Source: Snodgrassella alvi (GTDB lineage: Bacteria > Pseudomonadota > Gammaproteobacteria > Burkholderiales > Neisseriaceae). Taken from it: a stretch of DNA of 64,000 bases. Made by a program: the position numbers and the translations under genes. The DNA is taken from positions 1-64,000 of the forward strand of contig NZ_MDVC01000107.1 in NCBI RefSeq assembly GCF_002777425.1. Reading direction: 5' to 3'. Under the pieces are notes generated by a model. That model ran no database searches, was not told the origin of the DNA, and saw nothing but the letters and a program-made list of their open reading frames with translations. Of the stretch, positions 56,938 to 64,000 are shown in pieces. How positions within the stretch are numbered: position 1 is the first letter of the stretch; each line of letters begins with the position of its first letter.

Positions 56938-57966
56938 TCAGGCCAAATCATCACTGCCATAACCTTGCGGATTGAGCTCTTGCCAGCGCCATGCATCGGC
57001 CATCATACAGGCCAGATCACGCTGTGCCTGCCAGCCCAGTTCCTGTGCAGCGCGCTCAGGATTGGCATAGCAGCTAGCTATGTCGCCGGCGCGGCGAGGA
57101 ACAATCTGATAAGGAATTTTCTGGCCGCTGGCTACTTCAAAAGCGCGCACAATTTCTAGTACCGAATAGCCCTGACCCGTACCCAGATTGTAAATATGTA
57201 CACCCGGCCGATTGCCCGTAGCGCGCATAGCACTTAAATGCCCATCGGCCAAATCCATCACATGAATATAATCACGTACACCCGTACCATCGGCAGTAGG
57301 ATAATCATCACCAAATACCGATAATTGTGCCAGCTTGCCTACCGCTACCTGACAGATATACGGCAGCAGATTATTCGGAATGCCATTCGGGTCTTCACCA
57401 ATCAGGCCGGATTCATGCGCACCTACCGGATTGAAATAACGCAGTAAGGTGATACTCCAGCGCGCATCTGCCGCCTGTATATCCATTAACATCCGCTCTA
57501 CCATATATTTGGAAGTGCCATATGGATTGGTTGTGCCACCTGTAGCAGCGCTTTCATCAATCGGAACAGTATCCGGCGTACCATACACCGTGGCGGACGA
57601 GCTGAACACCAGATTAAATACCCCGGCTTTCGCCATTTCTTCCACCAGAATCAAACTGCCACTGACATTATTATCATAATATTTCAGTGGTTCGCGCACA
57701 CTTTCACCTACCGCTTTCAGACCGGCAAAATGCAGCACATGCTCAATGCAGTGACGGGCAAAAATATCTTGCAGCAAACTGCGATCCCGAATATCTCCCT
57801 GATAAAACGTTACTTCTTTACCAGTAATCCGGCTTAAACGCGGTAATACCGCAGGTGAAGCATTGCACAGATTATCAATAATAACCACATCGTGGCCGGC
57901 ATTGAGTAATTGTACAGAGGTATGGGAGCCGATAAAGCCGGCGCCGCCTGTTACCAGAATGGCCAT
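56938..57966 (-). CDS. galE: UDP-glucose 4-epimerase
   Basis: Extended SDR of 342 residues interconverting UDP-glucose and UDP-galactose, and often the GlcNAc pair, for lipooligosaccharide and polysaccharide synthesis. NAD binding is [17 protein letters not shown] (residues 2-18), the catalytic serine is in FSSSATVYG, and YGTSKYMVE holds the tyrosine/lysine pair near residue 149. [12 protein letters not shown] and the C-terminal YRRAGD-like [12 protein letters not shown] are typical. No other sugar gene is adjacent, so it seems monocistronic with its terminator shared with the candidate sRNA. Confidence 0.97.
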   Translation of the reverse strand: MAILVTGGAGFIGSHTSVQLLNAGHDVVIIDNLCNASPAVLPRLSRITGKEVTFYQGDIRDRSLLQDIFARHCIEHVLHFAGLKAVGESVREPLKYYDNNVSGSLILVEEMAKAGVFNLVFSSSATVYGTPDTVPIDESAATGGTTNPYGTSKYMVERMLMDIQAADARWSITLLRYFNPVGAHESGLIGEDPNGIPNNLLPYICQVAVGKLAQLSVFGDDYPTADGTGVRDYIHVMDLADGHLSAMRATGNRPGVHIYNLGTGQGYSVLEIVRAFEVASGQKIPYQIVPRRAGDIASCYANPERAAQELGWQAQRDLACMMADAWRWQELNPQGYGSDDLA

Positions 57967-58663
57967 AAACTATCCGTAATGATTTTTGAACAAAACAAAG
58001 TAATAACCAGAAATCAGGCAGCAGTGTGCCACCTGTATAGTCTGACTACATCAATTAAAAACTCATGTGTGAGCAGCATCCTGTAATTATAGCCTGATTG
58101 TATTAAACCGAGATTAAGCTTAATAAAGAGTGACTAATTTATAGCGGCAAAGAGTACTAGCCAGCATCAAAACATAACGACATAATCTACCTGTATAAAC
58201 TCTGGCAGCAGTATATGGATGACTATTCAAGATGTTTTTAACCAACACTGCGCCAATAGTGGCCATTTATCATCAGAAGATTATTTACACATATTATTCT
58301 TTGGTGTACATTTGCAGTACCTCACTACTGCTAGAGCTAGCAGTTAAACAACTTTCAGCAATGTATTATTTCTATATTGTAGCTGTATTAATTTTCTTTC
58401 TTTCAACAACCACAAAAGCAGCCCGATACCGGGTAATCTGCACGTGTTTATCTCTTTCTTCAAATAAATAAAAATTATTTTTTTGAAGAAAAACACACAA
58501 AATTGTGTGCTATCTGATTACAGATTATATTTATTTAACATACTTATCAAATTAGTTTTGCATAAATATCATTGACTCAATGCATATTACATATGCATAA
58601 CTAATCTGAATAAGTCCCTATATCATATTTTATTAATGTTTATAACTACACAGATTTAGACAA
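57967..58663. other. Gene-free stretch upstream of the LRR genes
   Basis: About 700 bp, AT-rich. A 79-codon plus-strand frame at 58232 is cysteine- and tyrosine-rich without a ribosome binding site and is not called. A short inverted repeat CACACAA/TTGTGTG lies near 58493. Promoters for galE and the first LRR gene must be here. Confidence 0.35.
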
Positions 58664-60313
58664 ATGGAAAAATTTATTGAAATATTAGATCAAAAACAAA
58701 TTAAATATACTGTTGCAAATCGCACTATCAGTGTACTTGAAAATCTAAATTTAAGACAAATCGGTCTGGAAAAATTACCTGATAATTTAACAGTTTATGG
58801 TGATTTGGATTTGTATGGCAACAAAATAGAAAAACTGCCCAATAATTTGATTGTACAAGGGGGGTTATATTTGATATCTACACAAATTAAAGCACTACCG
58901 GCAGATTTAAAAATTGGCGGTAGTTTGAATTTAAGTTATACACCTATTGATGTATTACCAGAAAATTTAACTATCAATGGTTACTTGCATATATTTCATA
59001 CTAGAATTGATGTATTACCAGAAAATTTAACGGTAATGGGCGATTTTGACGCTTCAGAAACCGTCATTACCAAACTACCAGAAAAATTCAATATAAAAGG
59101 TAGCATATGTCTGAAAAACTGTCCAATCGATATTTTACCTGATGATTTATATGTACATGGTGATCTGGATTTAAGCAGTACGCAAATTAAAGTACTTCCG
59201 GCAAATCTCAATGTGGCCGGTAGCTTGGATCTTCGTAGTACCAAAATAAAAGAATTTCCTGATGATTTAGTTGTCAAAGGTAGTTTAGATTTATGCAATA
59301 CTGGTATTGAAGAATTGCCGCCTAATTTAACTATCAATGGAGATTTAAATCTGAATGCCACATGGATTAAAAGATTACCGGTAAATCTTACAGTAAACGG
59401 CTGGCTGTCATTGTCCGGCACAAAAATCTATCAAATGTTGAAAAATTTTAATGGCAGATTTGATAGTTTAGATATCTCCTGTGGCAAAATAAAGAAACTT
59501 CCAGATAATCTGAAAATAAAAGATAGTTTAAATCTGGAATTTTCTGAAATTAAAAAATTGCCGAAAAATTTAAGTGTAGGCGGGGAGCTATATCTTGAAA
59601 GCACAGATATTAAAAAGCTGCCTAAAAACCTTAGCGTTGGCGGTACCCTTAACTTGCAATGTACCAGAATTAAAAAATTACCCAAAAATTTCAATGTTAA
59701 AAATGGACTGGATTTAAGTTTTTCCCCAATTGACAGGCTACCGGAAAATCTGCAAGAAATAAACAAACTGGTTTTAACTGGTACTAAAATCAGAAATTTA
59801 CCTGTTAATCTGCGCATAGAAACTGATTTAAGAATAAGTGACAGCAAAATAAAAAAACTGCCAGACAATCTATATGTAGGTGATACACTGGATATAAGCA
59901 AAACCAAAATTAAATCTTTGCCAGCAGGTTTGAAAGTAGGAAAATGCATGTTACTGAATGACACTAAAATCAGTAAATTGCCGAATAATTTGAAACTTAG
60001 TCATGGCATAAATCTAAAAAATACCGCCATCAGATCTCTGCCTGAAAATCTGGATGTCAGATGGCTGAGTCTGAGCCTTAACAAGATAAAAAACATTGCC
60101 TACAGAAAAAACTGTACTTCCAGAAAGAAAGCGATTTTTGCTGCCTATCTGCATGAAGAATTTAAAATTTTTATGAATGAATTCCTCATTGGCAATCTGG
60201 AACAATTCGAACAGTATGCCAACAAAGAATTTATTAATCCAGAAGCCAGTGAACTTAAACAGGCAGCAAGAGATTGTGTCGCGCAGTTGCAGCAAAAACT
60301 ATCTGTTAAATAA
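58664..60313 (+). CDS. Leucine-rich repeat protein, 22 repeats
   Basis: A 549-residue protein without signal peptide or membrane segment. After a 33-residue N-cap (MEKFIEILDQKQIKYTV) it has 22 repeats of about 20 residues with the pattern I-K-K-L-P-D-N-L-T-V-x-G-x-L-x-L-x-x-T-x, a variant of the bacterial LPx LRR class in which the usual asparagine ladder is replaced by threonine or serine. Repeat 12 (IYQMLKNFNGRFDSLDISCGK) is irregular. A helical C-terminal domain of about 75 residues follows (AIFAAYLHEEF, RDCVAQLQQKL). It is the upstream copy of a tandem pair. A scaffold or effector role is possible; function unknown. Confidence 0.8.
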   Translation: MEKFIEILDQKQIKYTVANRTISVLENLNLRQIGLEKLPDNLTVYGDLDLYGNKIEKLPNNLIVQGGLYLISTQIKALPADLKIGGSLNLSYTPIDVLPENLTINGYLHIFHTRIDVLPENLTVMGDFDASETVITKLPEKFNIKGSICLKNCPIDILPDDLYVHGDLDLSSTQIKVLPANLNVAGSLDLRSTKIKEFPDDLVVKGSLDLCNTGIEELPPNLTINGDLNLNATWIKRLPVNLTVNGWLSLSGTKIYQMLKNFNGRFDSLDISCGKIKKLPDNLKIKDSLNLEFSEIKKLPKNLSVGGELYLESTDIKKLPKNLSVGGTLNLQCTRIKKLPKNFNVKNGLDLSFSPIDRLPENLQEINKLVLTGTKIRNLPVNLRIETDLRISDSKIKKLPDNLYVGDTLDISKTKIKSLPAGLKVGKCMLLNDTKISKLPNNLKLSHGINLKNTAIRSLPENLDVRWLSLSLNKIKNIAYRKNCTSRKKAIFAAYLHEEFKIFMNEFLIGNLEQFEQYANKEFINPEASELKQAARDCVAQLQQKLSVK

Positions 60314-60643
60314 TATCTGCTGGTCTATGTGATTGTTTGATTCAGGTAATCATCAATTGATGGTTGCCTGAATTTAGCCAAATAGTAAACCACTAAATTC
60401 AGGCTGGCAAAAATTGTGTATCGTAATATTAATGTTGTTAGCAGTATAGATAAACAGCCTGAAAATATACATAAATATCTAATTAGCATTGTTATGTGTT
60501 ATTTATTTTAGAATTTAATCATTCAGCTTGATATAAGCTTTAGTAGCCGAAAAATAATCATCCATAAATACCCCGGATTTTAGCGCATTAAATCGGCTTA
60601 ATTTTTATTAATAACCTAAGTTAAAAACACAGAAAACTAAGTT
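60314..60643. repeat. Spacer carrying repeat copy A
   Basis: The first 150 bp after the first LRR gene (about 60316-60465) matches, with scattered changes, the 150 bp after the second LRR gene (about 62471-62620). The shared part includes TCTGCTGGTYTATGTG and GAATTTAGCCAAATAG. Inside is a hairpin with TTCAGG/CCTGAA arms around a central palindrome. The rest of the spacer is AT-rich and holds the second gene's promoter region. Confidence 0.75.
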
Positions 60644-62470
60644 ATGGAACAATTTATCGCATTTCTCGACACACGTGAGATTAAATATTCTATTGAAGAT
60701 AATACAGTAACAATATTTGAAAATCTTGATCTGACAGGGATGAGAATTGAAGTCTTACCGGATAATCTCATTGTTAATGGCGATCTCGATCTAAAAGTAA
60801 CAAAGATAAAAAAATTGCCAGATAATTTAACAGTAAATGGTAGATTATGCGTGCGCGGTACCAAAATCAAGGCATTACCTGCTAATTTAAATGTAAAAGG
60901 CTCTATAGATTTACTGAAGACCAGAATTGCCTCATTACCGGATAACCTAACTGTAAATGGCGATTTGAATTTAGAGGGAACCCATATTAAATCCTTACCA
61001 GCCAACCTTATTGTAAAAGGAGATTTGGATTTGGGCGATTCGCATCTTTTATATTTACCGGAAAAATTACATGTAGATGGTAAACTGGATCTGTCAGATA
61101 CTAAGATAGACAGATTGCCTAACAATCTAAACGTGCAGGGGGATCTGAATCTTGATCGTACCCGAATTAAAAAATTACCTAAAAATCTAAATGTAGCGGG
61201 TAGTCTCAGACTGAATGATTCTAAAATTAAAATATTACCAGATAATCTGGTTATTGCTGGTGATTTAGAGTTGAGTAATACCCGAATCAGAAAATTGCCA
61301 AGCAATTTAAAAGTAGGCGGTGAATTGGAACTATGCGGTACCAGAATAAAAAAATTACCAGATGATTTAACTGTGGCAAATGGCATTGCTTTAGGCGGTT
61401 CTAAAATTAGAAAGCTACCCGATAATTTAACCGTCAACAGCTATCTGGATTTAGGTTTTTCAAAAATAAAAAAGTTGCCAGATAATTTAATTGTAAACGG
61501 ATATTTGGGATTACGCGGCACTAATGTCAAAAAATTATTAAAGCATTCAAATGTGCAATGCACCAGCCTAGGTTTAGAATACGCTAAGATAAAGCAATTG
61601 CCTGCCAATACAGAAGAAAAAAACAGTTTATATCTGGATTATTCCAAATTAAAAAAACTGCCGGATAATCTCTGTCTGAAAGGGGATTTAACATTACGCT
61701 ATGCAGCTATTAAAAAATTACCGGATAATTTGATGGTAGGTGGTGATCTTGATATGAGCCGCACCAGAATCAAAAAATTGCCTGAAAATTTAAAAGTTGA
61801 GGGTAAGCTCAACTTTAGCTCAACCAAACTTGAAAAATTACCGGATAATTTACATATTAGTAGCGATTTAGACTTATATAATAGCAAGGTTAGAAAAATC
61901 CCGGATAATTTAAAAGTAAACGGAACGCTGGATTTATATAACACAAAAATTAAAAAGCTTCCTAAAAATCTATTTGTAAAAAATACATTGTATTTAAGCA
62001 ATACCAGCATCAAAACTTTGCCGTCTGATTTAAAAGTAGAAGGTGATCTTTGGCTTAGCTATTCCAATATTAAAAAATTACCGGATAATTTAAAGTTAAA
62101 TGGCGATTTAATTTTAAATAATACAAAAATTAAAAGACTTCCTAAAAATTTATCTGTGAAGAATACTTTAGATATCCGACATACTAAAATCACTACTTTG
62201 CCTGAAGATTTGGCGTTTGGCTGTATCGAATTAAATCCTAAAAAAATAAAAAACATAGTTTATAAAAATTGTCCTTCAGTAAAAGCAACAATTTTTGCAG
62301 TCTATTTACAAGGAGAAATCAAAATTGTAGGCGGAAATACTCTGGTAGGTAATTTAGCGGAATTTGAACAGCGTACAGATAAATTATTTTTACAAGCAGA
62401 AGCTGATGAATGTAAACAGATTGCTCGAGATTGTGCAGTGCAATTACAGCAAAAACTATTCCTTAACTAA
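60644..62470 (+). CDS. Leucine-rich repeat protein, 25 repeats
   Basis: Paralogue of the preceding gene, 608 residues. The N-cap (MEQFIAFLDTREIKYSI) aligns with the other copy. There are 25 repeats of the same 20-residue LP-type pattern (for example IKKLPDNLTVNGRLCVRGTK), with the irregular repeat VKKLLKHSNVQCTSLGLEYAK as number 14. The C-terminal domain matches its sister (ATIFAVYLQGEI, ARDCAVQLQQKL). It has 13 repeats before the irregular one instead of 11, and 11 after instead of 10, so copies have gained or lost repeats. No secretion signal. Function unknown. Confidence 0.8.
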   Translation: MEQFIAFLDTREIKYSIEDNTVTIFENLDLTGMRIEVLPDNLIVNGDLDLKVTKIKKLPDNLTVNGRLCVRGTKIKALPANLNVKGSIDLLKTRIASLPDNLTVNGDLNLEGTHIKSLPANLIVKGDLDLGDSHLLYLPEKLHVDGKLDLSDTKIDRLPNNLNVQGDLNLDRTRIKKLPKNLNVAGSLRLNDSKIKILPDNLVIAGDLELSNTRIRKLPSNLKVGGELELCGTRIKKLPDDLTVANGIALGGSKIRKLPDNLTVNSYLDLGFSKIKKLPDNLIVNGYLGLRGTNVKKLLKHSNVQCTSLGLEYAKIKQLPANTEEKNSLYLDYSKLKKLPDNLCLKGDLTLRYAAIKKLPDNLMVGGDLDMSRTRIKKLPENLKVEGKLNFSSTKLEKLPDNLHISSDLDLYNSKVRKIPDNLKVNGTLDLYNTKIKKLPKNLFVKNTLYLSNTSIKTLPSDLKVEGDLWLSYSNIKKLPDNLKLNGDLILNNTKIKRLPKNLSVKNTLDIRHTKITTLPEDLAFGCIELNPKKIKNIVYKNCPSVKATIFAVYLQGEIKIVGGNTLVGNLAEFEQRTDKLFLQAEADECKQIARDCAVQLQQKLFLN

Positions 62471-62892
62471 TCTGCTGGTTTATGTGGTTGCTTGATTCAG
62501 GTAATCCTCAACTGATGATTGTCTGAATTTAGCCAAATAGCAAACCACTAAATTCATGCCGGCAGTGGTTTTGTCTTGTAATAGCAAATGATATCAGCAG
62601 TATAGATAATCAGCCTAGAAACAATTCCATTGCTCCCCGTACTGCTTGATTTTAAAACCCTGGCATTAGTTTTATTAATCAAACTACCAGATATAGGAAT
62701 TTAATATCATCTGCCAGAGAAATATTATTTATTAGCCTAAGTAGCAGATGTTATATATCACGACAGAGTACAAAATATATTCATAGCCTGTCGGTATTGA
62801 ATCGGAATGTTTTATGGCTACCTGAAAATTTCGGGGCTGAGGGAAATAATATTTATTATGGCTTAGCATCAGCTATCTTTATCCACAATAAA
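62471..62892. repeat. Repeat copy B and gene-free stretch
   Basis: The first 150 bp (about 62471-62620) is the second copy of the post-LRR repeat. The remaining 270 bp has no gene. GGCTACCTGAA at 62817-62827 resembles the AG-eik uptake-sequence dialect, and an exact DnaA-box 9-mer occurs at 62879. Confidence 0.65.
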
Positions 62893-62919
62893 AAGCCTGC
62901 AAATTATATTTGCAGGCTT
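62888..62919 (-). terminator. Terminator of the RTX gene
   Basis: On the minus strand AAGCCTGCAAA and TTTGCAGGCTT with a 5-nt loop are followed by TTTTATTG, 24 bp past the stop codon. Confidence 0.9.
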
Positions 62920-62942
62920 GTCTGTACTACAGTGCTTTTGGC

Positions 62943-64000
62943 TTAACCACAGTTGGCCGCAAGAATATTCGGCGGTGCAAACTGCTTCACCTCATCCGCC
63001 GCCCATATCCGGCCTTCACTGCTGCCACTGGAGAAAGTAGCCATTGCTCCTACCAATTGCTGTACCTGTGCGGCTGTATAGTGCATACCATCCGCAGTAT
63101 GAATCTGATACTGCCGGTACGACGCATCCGCAAACCAGTTATCCAGCCGTACCTGATCATGTGAACCAATATGGCCGATAAGCAGGTCATCCCCATTGCG
63201 GCTTAGTCGCAACTCATCACTACGGTAGTCGACAAAATCCAGAATATCGCCCTGCGATTCATTTGCCGCCTGATCAATCACCTCATCGTATCCATAACCG
63301 GCTCGGAATACATAACGATCCCGCTGCCAGCTACCGCCAACCAGCAAATCATTACCGCTGCCTCCTTCCAGAATATCCATGCCAGCACCACCAAATAACT
63401 GATCATCTCCGGCACCGCCATACAGAATATCATTGCCGTCGCCGCCATCAAGCAAATCATTGCCGCCATAGCCATGTAAAATATCATTACCGCCATAGCC
63501 ATACATCAAATCCTTGCCGGCCGTACCAAAAAGCTCATTATCCCTATCATTGCCTTCAATAATGCGGTCATACTTGGCGGCATTATGATGCTGTATGTTA
63601 TCAGTCAGCTGCTTTAAGGAGCGCGTTATATAAGAATTACCACCATTAGGCTGGGCAAATAATAAATTATTCATATCCAGGCTGTTGGCACGTCCATCCA
63701 GATAATAGCCAACCAGATAGATTACATCCCCATTAACTCCATTGGTTACCTTAATGCCTTTTTCGTAAGTACTGATGGACAGATTATCCAGTGGCACATC
63801 CACAATCACTATCGACTGCCCACTGTAATCCTCAATTGTGGTAACGCCGTCACCACTCTTGAATACAAAGTAATCATCACCTGTACCACCATTCAGATAA
63901 TCATTGCCTTTGCCGCCCAGCAGCCAGTCACGCCCGTCGCCGCCGTAAAGCCGGTCGTTACCATTACCGCCACTGAGGTAATCATTTCCTTCATCGCCTT
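62943..64000 (-). CDS. RTX calcium-binding repeat protein, 3' part
   Basis: The gene runs off the right edge; only the C-terminal 350 or so residues are visible, with no start in the window. Two groups of nonapeptide RTX repeats are seen: GGNGNDRLYGGDGRDWLLGG near the edge and GGNDILHGYGGNDLLDGGDG further on, the Ca2+-binding beta-roll of type I-secreted proteins. The C-terminal segment (RYVFRAGYGYDEVIDQ, NGDDLLIG) resembles the haemolysin-type tail that carries the secretion signal, ending in NILAANCG. Without the N-terminus it could be a toxin, protease, lipase or adhesin. Confidence 0.88.
   Translation of the reverse strand, partial: GDEGNDYLSGGNGNDRLYGGDGRDWLLGGKGNDYLNGGTGDDYFVFKSGDGVTTIEDYSGQSIVIVDVPLDNLSISTYEKGIKVTNGVNGDVIYLVGYYLDGRANSLDMNNLLFAQPNGGNSYITRSLKQLTDNIQHHNAAKYDRIIEGNDRDNELFGTAGKDLMYGYGGNDILHGYGGNDLLDGGDGNDILYGGAGDDQLFGGAGMDILEGGSGNDLLVGGSWQRDRYVFRAGYGYDEVIDQAANESQGDILDFVDYRSDELRLSRNGDDLLIGHIGSHDQVRLDNWFADASYRQYQIHTADGMHYTAAQVQQLVGAMATFSSGSSEGRIWAADEVKQFAPPNILAANCG

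Noticed and set aside
58232-58471. 79-codon plus-strand frame upstream of the LRR genes
   Set aside because: No ribosome binding site and an amino-acid mix unlike real proteins.
60637-61437. 266-codon minus-strand open frame
   Set aside because: It is the mirror of the LRR repeats, so its periodic text is inherited from the true gene on the other strand.
58664-62470. LRR repeats taken as a CRISPR-like DNA repeat array
   Set aside because: The 60-bp period is the 20-codon protein repeat; units diverge in sequence and have no constant repeat with variable spacers.

Overview
The window reads as a chromosomal segment of a Neisseriaceae-type betaproteobacterium. The grounds are protein style and gene sets: xseB-ispA, a BioC/BioH pair, an ESPR-type trimeric autotransporter, RlpA with a SPOR domain, PrlC, TldD and FtsY. 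Intergenic DNA is AT-rich and coding DNA has moderate GC. A host-associated genus such as Snodgrassella would fit, but the genus is inference and was not tested.

Region 1 (1-8.1 kb) looks origin-proximal. A tRNA-Gly(CCC) lies in a 1.2 kb gene-free stretch. It is followed on the minus strand by purD, ltaE-yigZ and etfBA, with a perfect 16-bp parS site at 4374. A 0.98 kb gap between divergent etfB and trmO carries several DnaA boxes and an AT-rich tract. Exact TTATCCACA 9-mers are about ten times denser here than in the other 56 kb.

Region 2 (8.1-33.7 kb) is mostly housekeeping: lpxC, a roadblock-like protein, a 1960-residue YadA-type adhesin, a patatin, a CynX-like transporter, moeB-like, tsaC, ispA/xseB, an RNB exoribonuclease, dnaJ, a HIT protein, uvrD, a hydratase-like gene, and divergent metR/metE.

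Region 3 (33.7-38.2 kb) is AT-richer and looks acquired: a LysR regulator divergent from two oxidoreductase genes, followed by about 1.4 kb of decayed coding fragments.

Region 4 (38.2-45.9 kb) returns to core genes: bioH-bioC-patatin lipoprotein, comF, rlpA, ruvA, a 5'-nucleotidase-like gene, an S51 peptidase and ftsY. Region 5 (45.9-49.7 kb) is an AT-rich three-gene operon matching the ABC-three-component (ABC-3C) conflict systems: a candidate nuclease-type effector, the middle component, and a DUF3732 ATPase with a central CxxC.

Region 6 (49.9-64 kb) carries prlC, a gamma-carbonic-anhydrase-like protein, two tiny lipoproteins, an unknown exported protein, tldD, a candidate Fur-repressed small RNA (Fur box, promoter and terminator with no ORF), and galE. 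It ends with two tandem paralogous leucine-rich-repeat proteins of 22 and 25 repeats and the 3' part of an RTX protein that runs off the window.

The observations most worth following are the parS/DnaA-box origin signature, the ABC-3C operon, the Fur-box small RNA and the duplicated LRR pair.
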